From Piscinibacter sp. (GTDB taxonomy: Bacteria > Pseudomonadota > Gammaproteobacteria > Burkholderiales > Burkholderiaceae_C): a stretch of 64,000 nt of DNA. Shown one piece after another: positions 7,827-16,717 of the stretch (its first letter is position 1; each line of letters starts with the position of its first letter). The notes below the pieces were generated by a model, which saw nothing but the letters and a program-made list of their open reading frames with translations, did no database searches and was not told the origin of the DNA. Position numbers and translations under genes: made by a program. The DNA lies in assembly GCA_016706565.1 (NCBI GenBank), contig JADJJI010000004.1:124001-188000 (forward strand), in the 5' to 3' direction.

Positions 7827-8524
7827 TGTCCGCGCGGCGCAGCGCCTGCGCCACGCCGTCTTCGCCGAAGAAATGGGTGCCCGACTGAACCTGCCCGTCG
7901 GTGCCCCGCCCGGGCACGACATCGACATGTTCGACCCCTTCTGCGAGCACCTGCTGGTGCGCGCGCCCGGCGGCGCGGACGGCGAGCCCGGTGCGGTGAT
8001 CGGCACCTACCGCGTGCTCACGCCCGCAGCGGCGCGCCGCGTCGGCGGCCTGTACAGCGACACCGAGTTCGACCTGACCCGGCTGCGCCCGCTGCGCGCA
8101 CGAATGGTCGAACTGGGCCGTTCCTGCGTGCCCGGACTGGCGCGCCGGTGGCGTGATCCTGGCGCTGTGGGGTGCGCTCGGCGAGTTCATGCAGCGCAAC
8201 GGCCTGGAGACGATGATCGGTTGCGCGAGCGTGGGCATGCGCGACGGTGGCCATGTCGCGGCGAGCCTGTGGCAGCAACTGCGCCAGACGCACCTCGCCC
8301 CGATCGAGTGGCAGGTGCGCCCGCGCCTGGCCCTGCCGGTGGACGAGCTGCGCAGCGACCTGCCGGTAGAGCCGCCCGCACTGATCAAGGGCTACCTGCG
8401 TTGCGGCGCGCAGCTGCTCGGCCCGCCGGCCTGGGACCCTGACTTCAACACCGCCGACCTGCCGCTGATGATGCGGCTGGCCGAACTGCCGGCGCGCTAC
8501 AGGCGGCACTTCCTCGCGGCCTGA
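7699..8524 (+). pseudogene. olsB: OlsB-like GNAT acyltransferase (hemolysin-like family), frameshifted
   Basis: Related to OlsB, the L-ornithine N-alpha-acyltransferase that makes lyso-ornithine lipid from acyl-ACP. Frame 1 reads to VGTYRVL--(GGLYSDTEFDL)...RMVELGRSCV (about residue 144); the expected continuation HPDWRAGGVILALWG...LPARYRRHFLAA lies in frame 2 and stops at 8524. Comparing the two, about two bases (a CA after GTG at 8128-8130) are missing near 8131. Repaired, the protein would be about 275 aa, normal for the family. The break may be a sequencing error. The start ATG at 7699 has a ggag ribosome-binding site. A Pho-box-like array precedes it, fitting the known induction of ornithine lipids under phosphate starvation in other bacteria. 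Confidence 0.75.
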
Positions 8525-8527
8525 TGC

Positions 8528-9190
8528 CTAGCGCTTCTCGGTGACGAGCGCGATGCGGCGGCGCAGGCGCTGCGCTTCGTCGTTCGCGCCGGCGCGCTCG
8601 GCCAATCGGGCCTGCACTTCCAGCCAGGCGAGCAGCGGCCGCCGCCAGCCCTGCGCAGACGCCGTGTCGGCGGCCAGTGCGATCGTCGCCGGGTCGGCCT
8701 GCCCGGCGCGGAAGAGCAGCGCGGCGCAGATCAGGCGCGACAAGGGGTCGTCGATGGTCTGCAGCGATGCCGGGGCAGCCTTGCTGGCGATCGCCGACGC
8801 CGTGGCGCGCTGAGCCGGTGGCAGCAGTTCGATCGCGCCGGGTGCCAGCGCATGGCCGGCCAGGTGGTCTGCATAGGCCTGCTCCGAGGCAGGCGCGTCT
8901 GCGCGCAAGCGCTCGAAACCGTCGCAGCTCGCAAAATCCAGACTTGCCACCTGCGCTGCGCAGCGCATCAGCTCACCGCGCGCCACCAGCCCCGGCTGGC
9001 CGGTGCGGGCGAGCAGGGCGCGCGCCCGCTCGAACTCGCGCTGCGCGATGCCGCTGTCGCCGAGCAACTGGGCCGAGACCGCGCTCTCGAGTGCCGGCCT
9101 GGCCTGCAGCTGCCAATCGGGCGGCAGCGGGGCGCTCGAGCACGCGGAGAGCAGCGCCGCGACCGCCATCGAAACCCGACGCGCGTTCAT
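8528..9190 (-). CDS. lipoprotein of unknown function, third gene of the MCE operon
   Basis: 220-aa protein with a lipoprotein signal: MNARRVSMAVAALLSACSSAP, lipobox LSAC, Cys at about residue 17. The rest is Ala-rich and helical (about 60% A/L/R/E), with a pattern suggestive of TPR-like hairpins; no known domain is certain. Its ATG overlaps the stop of the MCE gene by the sequence ATGA, so the two are translationally coupled. In related operons a lipoprotein acts as the outer-membrane partner of the MCE protein; this one is not clearly a PqiC/ABC-auxiliary lipoprotein. It ends 4 bases from the convergent acyltransferase. Start chosen at 9190 rather than 9226 because it gives the lipoprotein signal and the overlap. 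Confidence 0.75.
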   Translation of the reverse strand: MNARRVSMAVAALLSACSSAPLPPDWQLQARPALESAVSAQLLGDSGIAQREFERARALLARTGQPGLVARGELMRCAAQVASLDFASCDGFERLRADAPASEQAYADHLAGHALAPGAIELLPPAQRATASAIASKAAPASLQTIDDPLSRLICAALLFRAGQADPATIALAADTASAQGWRRPLLAWLEVQARLAERAGANDEAQRLRRRIALVTEKR

Positions 9191-10146
9191 TTGAGCTTGA
9201 TCTCCGTGTCGCGCGCGAACGGCCACTTGCGGTTCACTTCGTCGACCAGCGACTCCACCTTGCGCACCGTGGTGTCGACCTCGCGGCGCAGCACATCCAG
9301 GTCGGTGGTGGCGCCGCGCACGTTGCCGGCCACCGCCTGCGCCTCGGCCAGCACGCCGTCGACCTTCTTCAGTGTCTCGCGCGCGTCGCCGAGCAGCGCG
9401 TTGAGCTGCGCCACCGTCGCACGGCCCTCGTTGACCAGGCCTTTCGGCCCGAGCACCTGCGCGTCGGCCTTGGCGGCCATGCCGTCGATGCGCGCCAGCA
9501 GGCTGTTGACGCGGTCCAGCGAAGTGCTGATCTTCTTCGCGTCGGGCTCGCTGAGCAGCAGGCCGGAGGCACCGCGCGGGCCGGTGGCGCGTTCGGTGAT
9601 CGTGCGCACATTGCCCAGGCTGGCGGCCAGCGCGGAATCGGAGGCGGTGAGCTGCGTCAGGTTCTGGATCAGCGCGCGCGCATCAGACACCAGCCGCGGC
9701 AGCTCGGCGGTGGCATCGCCGACCAGCACCTTGCGTTCGGCGCCGTCGGCCAGCGGTGGGTCGCTCAGCACGCCGGAGTAGGCCTTCAGGCTGGCGCTGC
9801 CGACCAGGCTGCGCGCCAGCGTGAACACGCTGCTCTCGCGCAGCCAGTGGGCGTCCGTGCGCGGCACGTCGATGAGGATGCGTGCGCTGCCGTCGGGGGC
9901 CAGCTCGATGCGGCGCACTCGGCCGATGGGGAAGCCGGAGAAGGTCATGTCCATGCCCACACGCACGCCTTCGGAATCGTCGGCCACCAGCACCAGGCGC
10001 TGCGTGGCCTCGAAGCTGCCCCGGGCGTAAAGCAGGTACAGCGCCGTGCCGGCCACGAGCGCGACGAACAGCGCGAGCAGCAATGCCGCCTTGAGCTCCA
10101 GGTTGTTGACCGGCGCCGGGCGCGGGGGGCGGCTGTCGTCGTTCAT
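9187..10146 (-). CDS. MCE/MlaD-family lipid-transport protein
   Basis: 319 aa. Residues 1-20 are cytoplasmic, about 21-42 a single membrane anchor (AALLLALFVALVAGTALYLLY), then one MCE domain with the typical G-R-VG-D/M-F-GFPIGRVR--L-PDG-A pattern (about residues 45-125), followed by a long alpha-helical, coiled-coil-prone tail (DRVNSLLARIDGMAAKADAQ ... REVDTTVRKVESLVDEVNRK). MCE proteins form hexameric tunnels that move phospholipids between membranes. It follows the MlaE-like permease by 4 bases and overlaps the lipoprotein gene. This is a longer, helical-tail type than E. coli MlaD. Confidence 0.88.
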   Translation of the reverse strand: MNDDSRPPRPAPVNNLELKAALLLALFVALVAGTALYLLYARGSFEATQRLVLVADDSEGVRVGMDMTFSGFPIGRVRRIELAPDGSARILIDVPRTDAHWLRESSVFTLARSLVGSASLKAYSGVLSDPPLADGAERKVLVGDATAELPRLVSDARALIQNLTQLTASDSALAASLGNVRTITERATGPRGASGLLLSEPDAKKISTSLDRVNSLLARIDGMAAKADAQVLGPKGLVNEGRATVAQLNALLGDARETLKKVDGVLAEAQAVAGNVRGATTDLDVLRREVDTTVRKVESLVDEVNRKWPFARDTEIKLK

Positions 10147-10150
10147 GCGG

Positions 10151-10954
10151 TCAGTAGTAGTTGCCCACCAGCGAGGCGGCCTCGATGATCACGATGACGA
10201 GGAACATGCGCACCAGCCCCTGCAGTTCGGCGCTGGTGTTGGCGCGGCGGCGCGCCACGGTGTCGAGCACCGAGGCGATCGGCATCAGCGACACCGCCAG
10301 GCCGAGGAACAGGATCTTCAGCAGGAAGATCAGCGACACGGCCGGGCTGAACACATGGCCCACGGTGTGGGTGTAGGCGTCGAAGCCGGCCATCGTGAAG
10401 CCGTAGACCGACAGGTAGGCCACCACCAGCGTGACCACGCTATTCACTGCCGCCAGCATCAGCGCGCAGAAGGAGCCGGCCACCACGCGTGGCAGTACCT
10501 CATGGCGCAGCGGGTCGATGCCTTGCGCGGCCAGCGCATCCCAGCCGCCGCCGCTGCGCAGCGTGGCGATCTCGGCCGCGAGCGGGATCGTGCAGCGCAG
10601 CGCCGCGAACAGCGCCGCGGCCAGCGGGATCAGCTCGAGCACCAGCACGCGCACCACCATCTCCAGCGCGTACTGCGACAGCCCGTAGCTCACCGCGGTG
10701 ACCAGCACGATGCGGATGACGACGATGCTGATCAGCAGGCTCAGCAACGTGAACCAGGCCAGCGACTGCGTGGTGCCCAGGTAGAGGTGGCGCGCCATGG
10801 CGCGGCGGTTCTCCGGCGCATAGCTGGCCGGAGACAGCGCCAGCACCGTCAGCAGCGCCGCCAGGTGGATGGTGCGCCACCAGCCCATCAGCCACTGGCC
10901 GGCGTTGCGGGCCAGTTCGGCGGCGGCACCCTGCGGCGAGGTCAACGGCGACAT
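10151..10954 (-). CDS. MlaE-family ABC transporter permease
   Basis: 267-aa inner-membrane permease of the MlaE/DUF140 family: about five hydrophobic segments, with TAVSYGLSQYALEMVVRVLVLELIPLAAALFAALRC and ALAAQGIDPLRHEVLPRVVAGSF as the characteristic cytoplasmic coupling region (residues about 115-165). In Mla systems it works with an ATPase (MlaF) and MCE protein. No ATPase gene lies between or beside the operon genes here. The start is uncertain: ATG at 10954 (MSPLTSPQG) or the in-frame ATG at 11011, which would add 19 polar residues. It is divergent from the gamma-glutamyltransferase gene, with a TATGTT -10-like box at 10993. Confidence 0.82.
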   Translation of the reverse strand: MSPLTSPQGAAAELARNAGQWLMGWWRTIHLAALLTVLALSPASYAPENRRAMARHLYLGTTQSLAWFTLLSLLISIVVIRIVLVTAVSYGLSQYALEMVVRVLVLELIPLAAALFAALRCTIPLAAEIATLRSGGGWDALAAQGIDPLRHEVLPRVVAGSFCALMLAAVNSVVTLVVAYLSVYGFTMAGFDAYTHTVGHVFSPAVSLIFLLKILFLGLAVSLMPIASVLDTVARRRANTSAELQGLVRMFLVIVIIEAASLVGNYY

Positions 10955-11037
10955 GCGGCGATGATAGGCGGGCGACGCCGGCGCACTGCTGGTATGTTCG
11001 CGCTCCGTCATTCACAACGATCACCGGAAGTTTCCGC

Positions 11038-12636
11038 ATGACCCAATCCTTCCTCGGCCGCCGCGGCATCGCGGTCGCGCCGCACAGCCTGGCTTCCGAA
11101 GCCGCCCTGCGCGTGCTGCGCGACGGCGGCAACGCGCTGGAGGCGATGATCGCCGCGGCTGCCTCCATCGCGGTCGTCTACCCGCACATGAACTCCATCG
11201 GCGGCGACGGCTTCTGGGTCATCGGCGGGCCGTCGGGCCCGCTGCAGGGCATCGACGCCAGCGGTGCCAGCGCCGCGGCGGCGACGCTGGACAACTACGC
11301 GAAGCGCGGCGTGAGCGGCAGCATTCCGTTCCGCGGCGGCGTGGCTGCGCTGACGGTGGCCGGCACAGTGTCGGGCTGGGGTGCAGCGCATGCGCTGGCG
11401 CGCGAGTGGGGCGGCACGCTGCCGCTGTCGCGCCTGCTCGAAGACGCACTCTGGTACGCCCGCGAAGGCATCCCCGTCACGCACAGCCAGTGGGCCTGCA
11501 CCGAGGCCAAGCGCGCGGAGCTGGCGAGCATCGCCGGCTTCGCCGAGACCTTCCTGCAGGACGGCGTCTCGCCGGCGGCCTTCAGCCTGTTCCGTCAGCC
11601 ACGCCTGGCAGCCACGCTGCAGCGCATCGCCACGCACGGCGCCGACGATTTCTACCGTGGCGAGCTCGCGCGGCAGCTCGCTGCCGAACTCGCCGCGGTG
11701 GGCAGCCCGCTGACCGCCGCCGACCTCGCTGCTCATCAGGCGAAGCGTGTCGACCCGCTGACGCTGGCCATCCCCGGCGCGCGCCTGGCCAACATGACGC
11801 CGCCCTCGCAGGGCGTGGTCTCGCTGATGATCCTGGGCATCATGCAGCGCCTGCAGGGCTGGGACGCCGACCCGCTCGGCGCCGCCTTCGTGCATGCGCA
11901 GGTCGAGGCCACCAAGCAGGCCTTCAAGCTGCGCGACCAGCACGTCACCGACCCGGCTTTCATGCGCATCGCGCCGGCCTCGCTGCTGCGCGACGAACTG
12001 CTCGACGAGCTCGCCGCCGCCATCGACCCGCAGCGCGCCGGGCCCTGGGGCCGGCGCACCGACCCGGGCGACACCATCTGGATGGGCGTGATCGATGGCG
12101 AAGGCCGCGCGGTGTCGTTCATCCAGAGCATCTACCACGAGTTCGGCTCCGGCGTGGTGCTGCCGGGCTCGGGCGTGAACTGGCAGAACCGTGGCTGCAG
12201 CTTCAGCCTCGACCCGGCGCACATCAATGCGCTGGCGCCGGGCAAGCGGCCCTTCCACACGCTCAACCCGGCGCTCGCGCAGCTGGCCGACGGCCGGCTG
12301 ATGGTCTACGGCACCATGGGCGGCGACGGGCAGCCGCAGACGCAGGCCACGGTGTTCAACCGCATCCAGCGCTTCGGCATGGCGCCGCAGGCGGCCATCG
12401 AGATGCCACGCTGGCTGCTCGGCCGCACCTGGGGCATGGCCAGCGACAGCCTGAAGCTCGAGGCGCGCTTCCCGGCATCCACCTTCGACACGCTGCGCGC
12501 CATGGGCCACGAGGTCGAGTCGCTGGGCGACTGGGACGAATCGGTGGGCCACGCCGGCGCGCTGATTCGCCAGCCCAACGGGCTGCTGATGGGCGGCTTC
12601 GACCCGCGCAGCAACGGCTCGGTGGCGGCGTTCTGA
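11038..12636 (+). CDS. gamma-glutamyltransferase family protein
   Basis: 532-aa Ntn-hydrolase of the gamma-glutamyltransferase family. The N-terminal part has the family pattern (APHSLASEAALRVLRDGGNALEAMIAAAASIAVVYPHMNSIGGDGFW). The autoprocessing/catalytic Thr is most likely T346 in DPGDTIWMGVIDGEG, followed by SGVNWQNRGCSFSLDP and the oxyanion GTMGGDGQPQ. There is no signal peptide, so it would act in the cytoplasm, unlike classical periplasmic Ggt; many such homologues are acylases or hydrolases of unknown substrate. It starts divergently from the MCE operon and its stop is followed after 2 bases by the M16 peptidase ATG. Confidence 0.88.
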   Translation: MTQSFLGRRGIAVAPHSLASEAALRVLRDGGNALEAMIAAAASIAVVYPHMNSIGGDGFWVIGGPSGPLQGIDASGASAAAATLDNYAKRGVSGSIPFRGGVAALTVAGTVSGWGAAHALAREWGGTLPLSRLLEDALWYAREGIPVTHSQWACTEAKRAELASIAGFAETFLQDGVSPAAFSLFRQPRLAATLQRIATHGADDFYRGELARQLAAELAAVGSPLTAADLAAHQAKRVDPLTLAIPGARLANMTPPSQGVVSLMILGIMQRLQGWDADPLGAAFVHAQVEATKQAFKLRDQHVTDPAFMRIAPASLLRDELLDELAAAIDPQRAGPWGRRTDPGDTIWMGVIDGEGRAVSFIQSIYHEFGSGVVLPGSGVNWQNRGCSFSLDPAHINALAPGKRPFHTLNPALAQLADGRLMVYGTMGGDGQPQTQATVFNRIQRFGMAPQAAIEMPRWLLGRTWGMASDSLKLEARFPASTFDTLRAMGHEVESLGDWDESVGHAGALIRQPNGLLMGGFDPRSNGSVAAF

Positions 12637-12638
12637 AC

Positions 12639-13913
12639 ATGCGCCATATCGAAGAGCACGGTACCACCGTCACCACGCTGGCCAACGGCGTGCGCGTGGT
12701 CGTGCTCGCCATGCCGGGCATCGGCAGCGCCAGCGTCAGCGTGTTCGTGCGCACCGGCAGCGCGCACGAAGCGGTACGCCTGAACGGCATCAGCCACGTC
12801 GTCGAGCACATGGCCTTCAAGGGCACGCGCACGCGCGACTGCCAGCGCATCAACCTCGATGCCGAACGGCTCGGCGCCGAGGTCAATGCGCACACCGACA
12901 AGGACCATACCGCGTATCACATGCGCGGCCTGGCGGCGCACGCGCCGCGCTTCGTGCGCATGCTCGGCGACATCGTGCGCGAGAGCACCTTCCCCGAGGA
13001 GGAGCTGGAGCGCGAGCGCCGCGTCATCCTGCACGAGGTGGCTGACGACGAGGACGACCCGCTGACCATCGCCTTCCAGCTGTTCGATCGTGCTTCTTTC
13101 GGCACGCACCCGGCGGGGCAGCCGGTGATCGGCCGGCGCGCCAACATCGAGCGCTTCACCCGCGACGACCTGCTCGGCTACGTGCAGCGGCAGTACAGCG
13201 GCGCCAACATGGTGGTGGGCGTGGCCGGCGATGTCGATGCGGCCGCGGTGCTCGCTGCGACCGAGGCTGCGTTCGGTGGTCTGCCTGCCGGTGCGGAGAA
13301 TGCCTTGACCGAACCGGCCTGGGTGGGCGGCGTCGCGTCCAGGCGGCTCGTCGGCAGCAGCCAGACGCACTTGGTGATCGGCTACCCGATCGGCGCGCTG
13401 ACCGATGAGGATCCGGTCGGCCCGATGGCGGCGGCGGTGCTCGGCGAAGGCATGAGCTCGCCGCTGCTCGACCGCATCCGCGAGCGCAAGGGCCTGTCGT
13501 ACCACACGCATTGTTCGGCCGACGTGCTGGGGCGCTGGGGGCAGTTCGTCATCGAGGCCTCGGTGGCGCCGGAACACCTCGACGAGTTCTGCGCCGAGGT
13601 GCAGACACTGATGCGCGAGCTGGCCCGTGGTGTCGAGCCCATCCACCTCGAGCGTGCGCGCAACCAGCTGACCGTGCGCTCGCTGCGCTCGATGGAGCAG
13701 CCGTTCCGGCGTGTCGAGGAGGCCTGTCTGGACCTGCTCTTCTGCGGCCGCGTGCGGCCGCGCAAGGAGTCGCTGGCGCGGCTGCGACGTGTCTCGGCGG
13801 CGCGCGTGGCCGAAGGATTCGCGGTGATGCTGAGGGCGCCCGTGGCCGCCGCCGTGACCGGCCGCCTGCCGCGCCGCGCACGCGAGCGCATCGGCGAGAT
13901 CCTGCATGGCTGA
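12639..13913 (+). CDS. M16-family zinc metallopeptidase (processing-peptidase type)
   Basis: 424 aa. The inverted zinc motif HxxEH is present as H53-V-V-E-H57 (GISHVVEHMAFKGT), with the third ligand Glu in the downstream RRVILHEVADDEDDP segment. The second, inactive half (about residues 215-424) has the typical R/Y substrate contact region LDRIRERKGLSYHTHC. Length fits single-chain M16B enzymes, which degrade or process short peptides, usually in the cytoplasm. No signal peptide. It follows the gamma-glutamyltransferase by 2 bases and overlaps the TRIC-channel gene by 8 bases, giving a three-gene operon. Confidence 0.9.
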   Translation: MRHIEEHGTTVTTLANGVRVVVLAMPGIGSASVSVFVRTGSAHEAVRLNGISHVVEHMAFKGTRTRDCQRINLDAERLGAEVNAHTDKDHTAYHMRGLAAHAPRFVRMLGDIVRESTFPEEELERERRVILHEVADDEDDPLTIAFQLFDRASFGTHPAGQPVIGRRANIERFTRDDLLGYVQRQYSGANMVVGVAGDVDAAAVLAATEAAFGGLPAGAENALTEPAWVGGVASRRLVGSSQTHLVIGYPIGALTDEDPVGPMAAAVLGEGMSSPLLDRIRERKGLSYHTHCSADVLGRWGQFVIEASVAPEHLDEFCAEVQTLMRELARGVEPIHLERARNQLTVRSLRSMEQPFRRVEEACLDLLFCGRVRPRKESLARLRRVSAARVAEGFAVMLRAPVAAAVTGRLPRRARERIGEILHG

Positions 13914-14565
13914 GCCGGATCCGCGCCTGCTGTCGCTGCTGCTGACGATCGTCGAGGCGATGGCGACGATCGCCTTCGCGCTCTCGGGTCTGCTCGAGGC
14001 GGCGCGCAAGCGGCTCGACGCGGTGGGCGTGTGCGTGGTGGCCGGCCTGGCGGCCTTCGGCGGCGGCACGCTGCGCGACGTGCTGCTCGACCGTCGGCCC
14101 TTCTTCTGGGTCGAGCATGCGGCCTGGCTGTGGGCGCTGCTGGCGCTGTGCATCGCCGCGATGGCGCTGCTGCGCGTGCGGCACTTCGAGCCGACGCAGC
14201 GGGCGATGCAGTGGCCCGATGCGCTGGGGCTGGGCCTGTTCAGTGCCGGCGGCACGCAGCTCGCGCTGGGGCAGGGTTTGCCGGCGATCGTCGCGGTGCT
14301 GATGGGCGTGGTCACCGCGGTGTTCGGCGGCGTGCTGCGCGACATCGTCTGCAACGAGATCCCGAGCGCGTTCAGCGACCACCGCCCGTACGCGGTCTGT
14401 GCCTTCGCGGGCGGCTGGGTGCTGGTGGCCGCGCTGGCGCTGGGCGTGCCGGACAGCGCGGCGGTGCTGCTCGCCGCGGGCACGGCCAGCGGCCTGCGCG
14501 CGCTGGCGCTGCTCACCGACTTCAGGCTGCCGCAGTGGTCGTCCGGGAGCGAACCGCGCGATTGA
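13906..14565 (+). CDS. TRIC-family (UPF0126/YadS-like) cation channel protein
   Basis: 219-aa membrane protein with seven hydrophobic segments in two similar halves. Each half carries the GG motif: GLAAFGGGTLRDVLLDRRPFFWV (about residues 46-68) and GVVTAVFGGVLRDIVCNEIP (about residues 138-157). These GGG-x-RD signatures are diagnostic of bacterial trimeric intracellular cation (TRIC) channels. The last residues are polar. It overlaps the M16 peptidase gene by 8 bases and ends 11 bases before the convergent chromate transporter gene. Confidence 0.9.
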   Translation: MAEPDPRLLSLLLTIVEAMATIAFALSGLLEAARKRLDAVGVCVVAGLAAFGGGTLRDVLLDRRPFFWVEHAAWLWALLALCIAAMALLRVRHFEPTQRAMQWPDALGLGLFSAGGTQLALGQGLPAIVAVLMGVVTAVFGGVLRDIVCNEIPSAFSDHRPYAVCAFAGGWVLVAALALGVPDSAAVLLAAGTASGLRALALLTDFRLPQWSSGSEPRD

Positions 14566-14576
14566 ACGCGCGCCGT

Positions 14577-15920
14577 TCAGCGCAGCCCGAGCAGTGTGGC
14601 CGCCAGGCCGAAGACGGCGCACACCGACAGCAGCGGCATCACGCCGACCTTGAAGCGGAACAGGGCCACCGAAGCCGCCACGATCACCAGCGCCGAGAGC
14701 GCATCGAAGCTGCCACCGAAGCCTTGCGGCCACAGCACGTGGTAGGCGAAGAACAGCGCCAGGTTGAGGATCACGCCGACCACCGCGGCGGTGATCGCCG
14801 ACAGCGGCGCGGTGAAGCCCAGCTTGCCGTGCGTGGCCTCCACCACCGGCCCGCCGGCGAGGATGAACACGAACGAGGGCAGGAAAGTGAACCAGGTCAC
14901 CACGCTGGCCGCCAGCGCGCCGCCGAGGAACAGCGCATCGGGCCCGAGCACCTGCTTCGCCCAGCCGCCGACGAAGCCGACGAAGGCCACCACCATGATC
15001 AGCGGGCCGGGCGTGGTTTCGCCCAGCGCGAGGCCGTCGATCATCTGTGCGCCGCTGAGCCACTGGTGCGTCTCCACCGCGCCCTGGTAGACATAGGGCA
15101 GCACCGCATAGGCGCCGCCGAAGGTAAGCAGCGCCGCCTTGGTGAAGAACCAGCCCATCTGCGCCAGCGTGCCGTGCAGGCCGTTCAGGGCAACCAGAGC
15201 CGCCATCGAGAGCGCCCACAGCGCCATGCCGAGGGCCAGCACGCGCGCCAGCCGTGCCTTCGAGAACAGAGCATGCGCGGGCGTGGGCGTGTCGTCGTCG
15301 ATCAGCGCGCGGCCGTAGCCCGCCTTCGCATCGCCATGCCCGCCGCCGAGGCTGAAGACCTGCGGCGCGCGCTTCGCGCCGAAATGGCCGATCAGCGCCG
15401 CGGCCAGCACGATCGCCGGGAAGGGCGTGTCGAAGGCGAAGATGGCCACGAAGGCCAGCGCCGCGATGCCCCACATCCAGCGGTTCTTCAGCGCCCGCGA
15501 GCCGATGCGGTGGGCCGCGTGCAGCACCAGCGCCGTCACCGCCGGCTTGATGCCGAAGAAGATGCCGGCCACCAGCGGCACGTCGCCGAAGCGCAGGTAG
15601 ATCCAGCTCAGCGCGATCAGGATGAACAGCGAGGGCAGCACGAACAGCGCGCCGGCGACGATGCCGCCCCAGCTGCGGTGCATCAGCCAGCCGATGTAGG
15701 TGGCGAGTTGCTGGGCCTCGGGGCCGGGCAGCACCATGCAGTAGTTCAGCGCATGCAGGAAGCGCTTCTCGCTGATCCAGCGGCGCCGCTCGACCAGCTC
15801 GGTGTGCATGATGGCGATCTGCCCGGCCGGCCCGCCGAAGCTGATGAAGCCCAGCTTCAGCCAGAAGCGCAGCGCCTCGCCGAAGCTCACGGCGGCAGGC
15901 GCTGCGTCGGATGAGTTCAT
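14577..15920 (-). CDS. chrA: chromate efflux transporter ChrA
   Basis: 447-aa, two-domain (long) ChrA/CHR-family transporter. The N-terminal half has LKLGFISFGGPAGQIAIMHTELVERRRWISEKRFLHALNYCMVLPGPEAQQLATYIGWL, the CHR signature; the C-terminal half repeats it in diverged form (FTKAALLTFGGAYAVLPYVYQGAVETHQWLSGAQMIDGLALGETTPGPLIMV). Around ten membrane spans. It exports chromate by proton motive force. No chrB regulator is visible nearby. ATG at 15920; the next gene is divergent, starting at 16015, leaving about 94 bases for both promoters. Confidence 0.93.
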   Translation of the reverse strand: MNSSDAAPAAVSFGEALRFWLKLGFISFGGPAGQIAIMHTELVERRRWISEKRFLHALNYCMVLPGPEAQQLATYIGWLMHRSWGGIVAGALFVLPSLFILIALSWIYLRFGDVPLVAGIFFGIKPAVTALVLHAAHRIGSRALKNRWMWGIAALAFVAIFAFDTPFPAIVLAAALIGHFGAKRAPQVFSLGGGHGDAKAGYGRALIDDDTPTPAHALFSKARLARVLALGMALWALSMAALVALNGLHGTLAQMGWFFTKAALLTFGGAYAVLPYVYQGAVETHQWLSGAQMIDGLALGETTPGPLIMVVAFVGFVGGWAKQVLGPDALFLGGALAASVVTWFTFLPSFVFILAGGPVVEATHGKLGFTAPLSAITAAVVGVILNLALFFAYHVLWPQGFGGSFDALSALVIVAASVALFRFKVGVMPLLSVCAVFGLAATLLGLR

Positions 15921-16014
15921 TCGTCAAGGGTATCCGAGCCGGCCACATCGTGTTTCATGGCCCGCCCCGAAGCGCGCTACCCTGCGCGGTTGTTGCGAAC
16001 TCGAGAAGACTCCG

Positions 16015-16701
16015 ATGTTTGGATCGTCCAAACCCGTCGTCCTGTCCTACGGCCGCCCGCGCTCACGCTGGGCGCTGCCGCCCTGGCTGGTCCTGCTGGT
16101 GCTCGGTGCCGTGGCCGGCGCGGCCGGGGTGATCTACGTCCAGGAGAAGCACTTGCCGCCGCGGCTGAGCGCTTCCGCGTCGACCGAATTGCGCAACGCG
16201 TACGAGCAGGCCGACGCACAGCGGCAACGGCTGACGGCCGATCTGGCCGAGGCCACCAAGCGCCTCGACGCATCGCTGACCGAGTCGAAGCGGCTGGCCG
16301 ATGAACTGGCCGCCACGCGCGCCGGCACCGAGAAGCTGCGCCAGGACCTCGAATTCACCGCCGACGCCCTGCCGCCCGACCCGCGTGGCGGCACGATCGA
16401 AGTGCGCGCTGCGCGTTTCGTGCGCAAGGGCGCGGGCCTCTTCTACGAGGTGGCGCTGACACGCGGCGCCGGTGCCAAGCCGATGAACGCCGTGCTGCAG
16501 CTGACCATCACCGGCGATGGCGCCGGGCCGGCCGAGTCGCGCGTGGTCTCCAAGCCGCTGAGCATCAGCGTGGGTAGCCACGAGGTGGCGCGCGGCACGC
16601 AGCCGCTGCCCGAGGGCTTCCGGCCGCGGCAGGCCGCCATCACTGTGCTCGACCGCGCCGAAGGCCGCCAGCTCGGCATGCGGGTGATGTTCGTGAAGTG
16701 A
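16015..16701 (+). CDS. DUF6776-like membrane-anchored coiled-coil protein, copy 1
   Basis: 228 aa. One membrane helix near the N-terminus (about residues 21-42, LPPWLVLLVLGAVAGAAGVIYV), then a coiled coil (about 50-110; ELRNAYEQADAQRQRLTADLAEATKRLD...), then a compact beta-rich domain opening FTADALPPDPRGGTIEVRAARFVR and ending RQLGMRVMFVK. The layout and motifs (helix, coiled coil, L-F----LP, L-I-G, L-Y-L-L-R/Q) match the gene at 35677-36390, so they are paralogues. Function unknown; likely inner membrane with the C-terminal domain in the periplasm. It lies 16 bases upstream of the RlmN-like gene. Confidence 0.75.
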   Translation: MFGSSKPVVLSYGRPRSRWALPPWLVLLVLGAVAGAAGVIYVQEKHLPPRLSASASTELRNAYEQADAQRQRLTADLAEATKRLDASLTESKRLADELAATRAGTEKLRQDLEFTADALPPDPRGGTIEVRAARFVRKGAGLFYEVALTRGAGAKPMNAVLQLTITGDGAGPAESRVVSKPLSISVGSHEVARGTQPLPEGFRPRQAAITVLDRAEGRQLGMRVMFVK

Positions 16702-16717
16702 AGTAGGCTTGCGCGCC

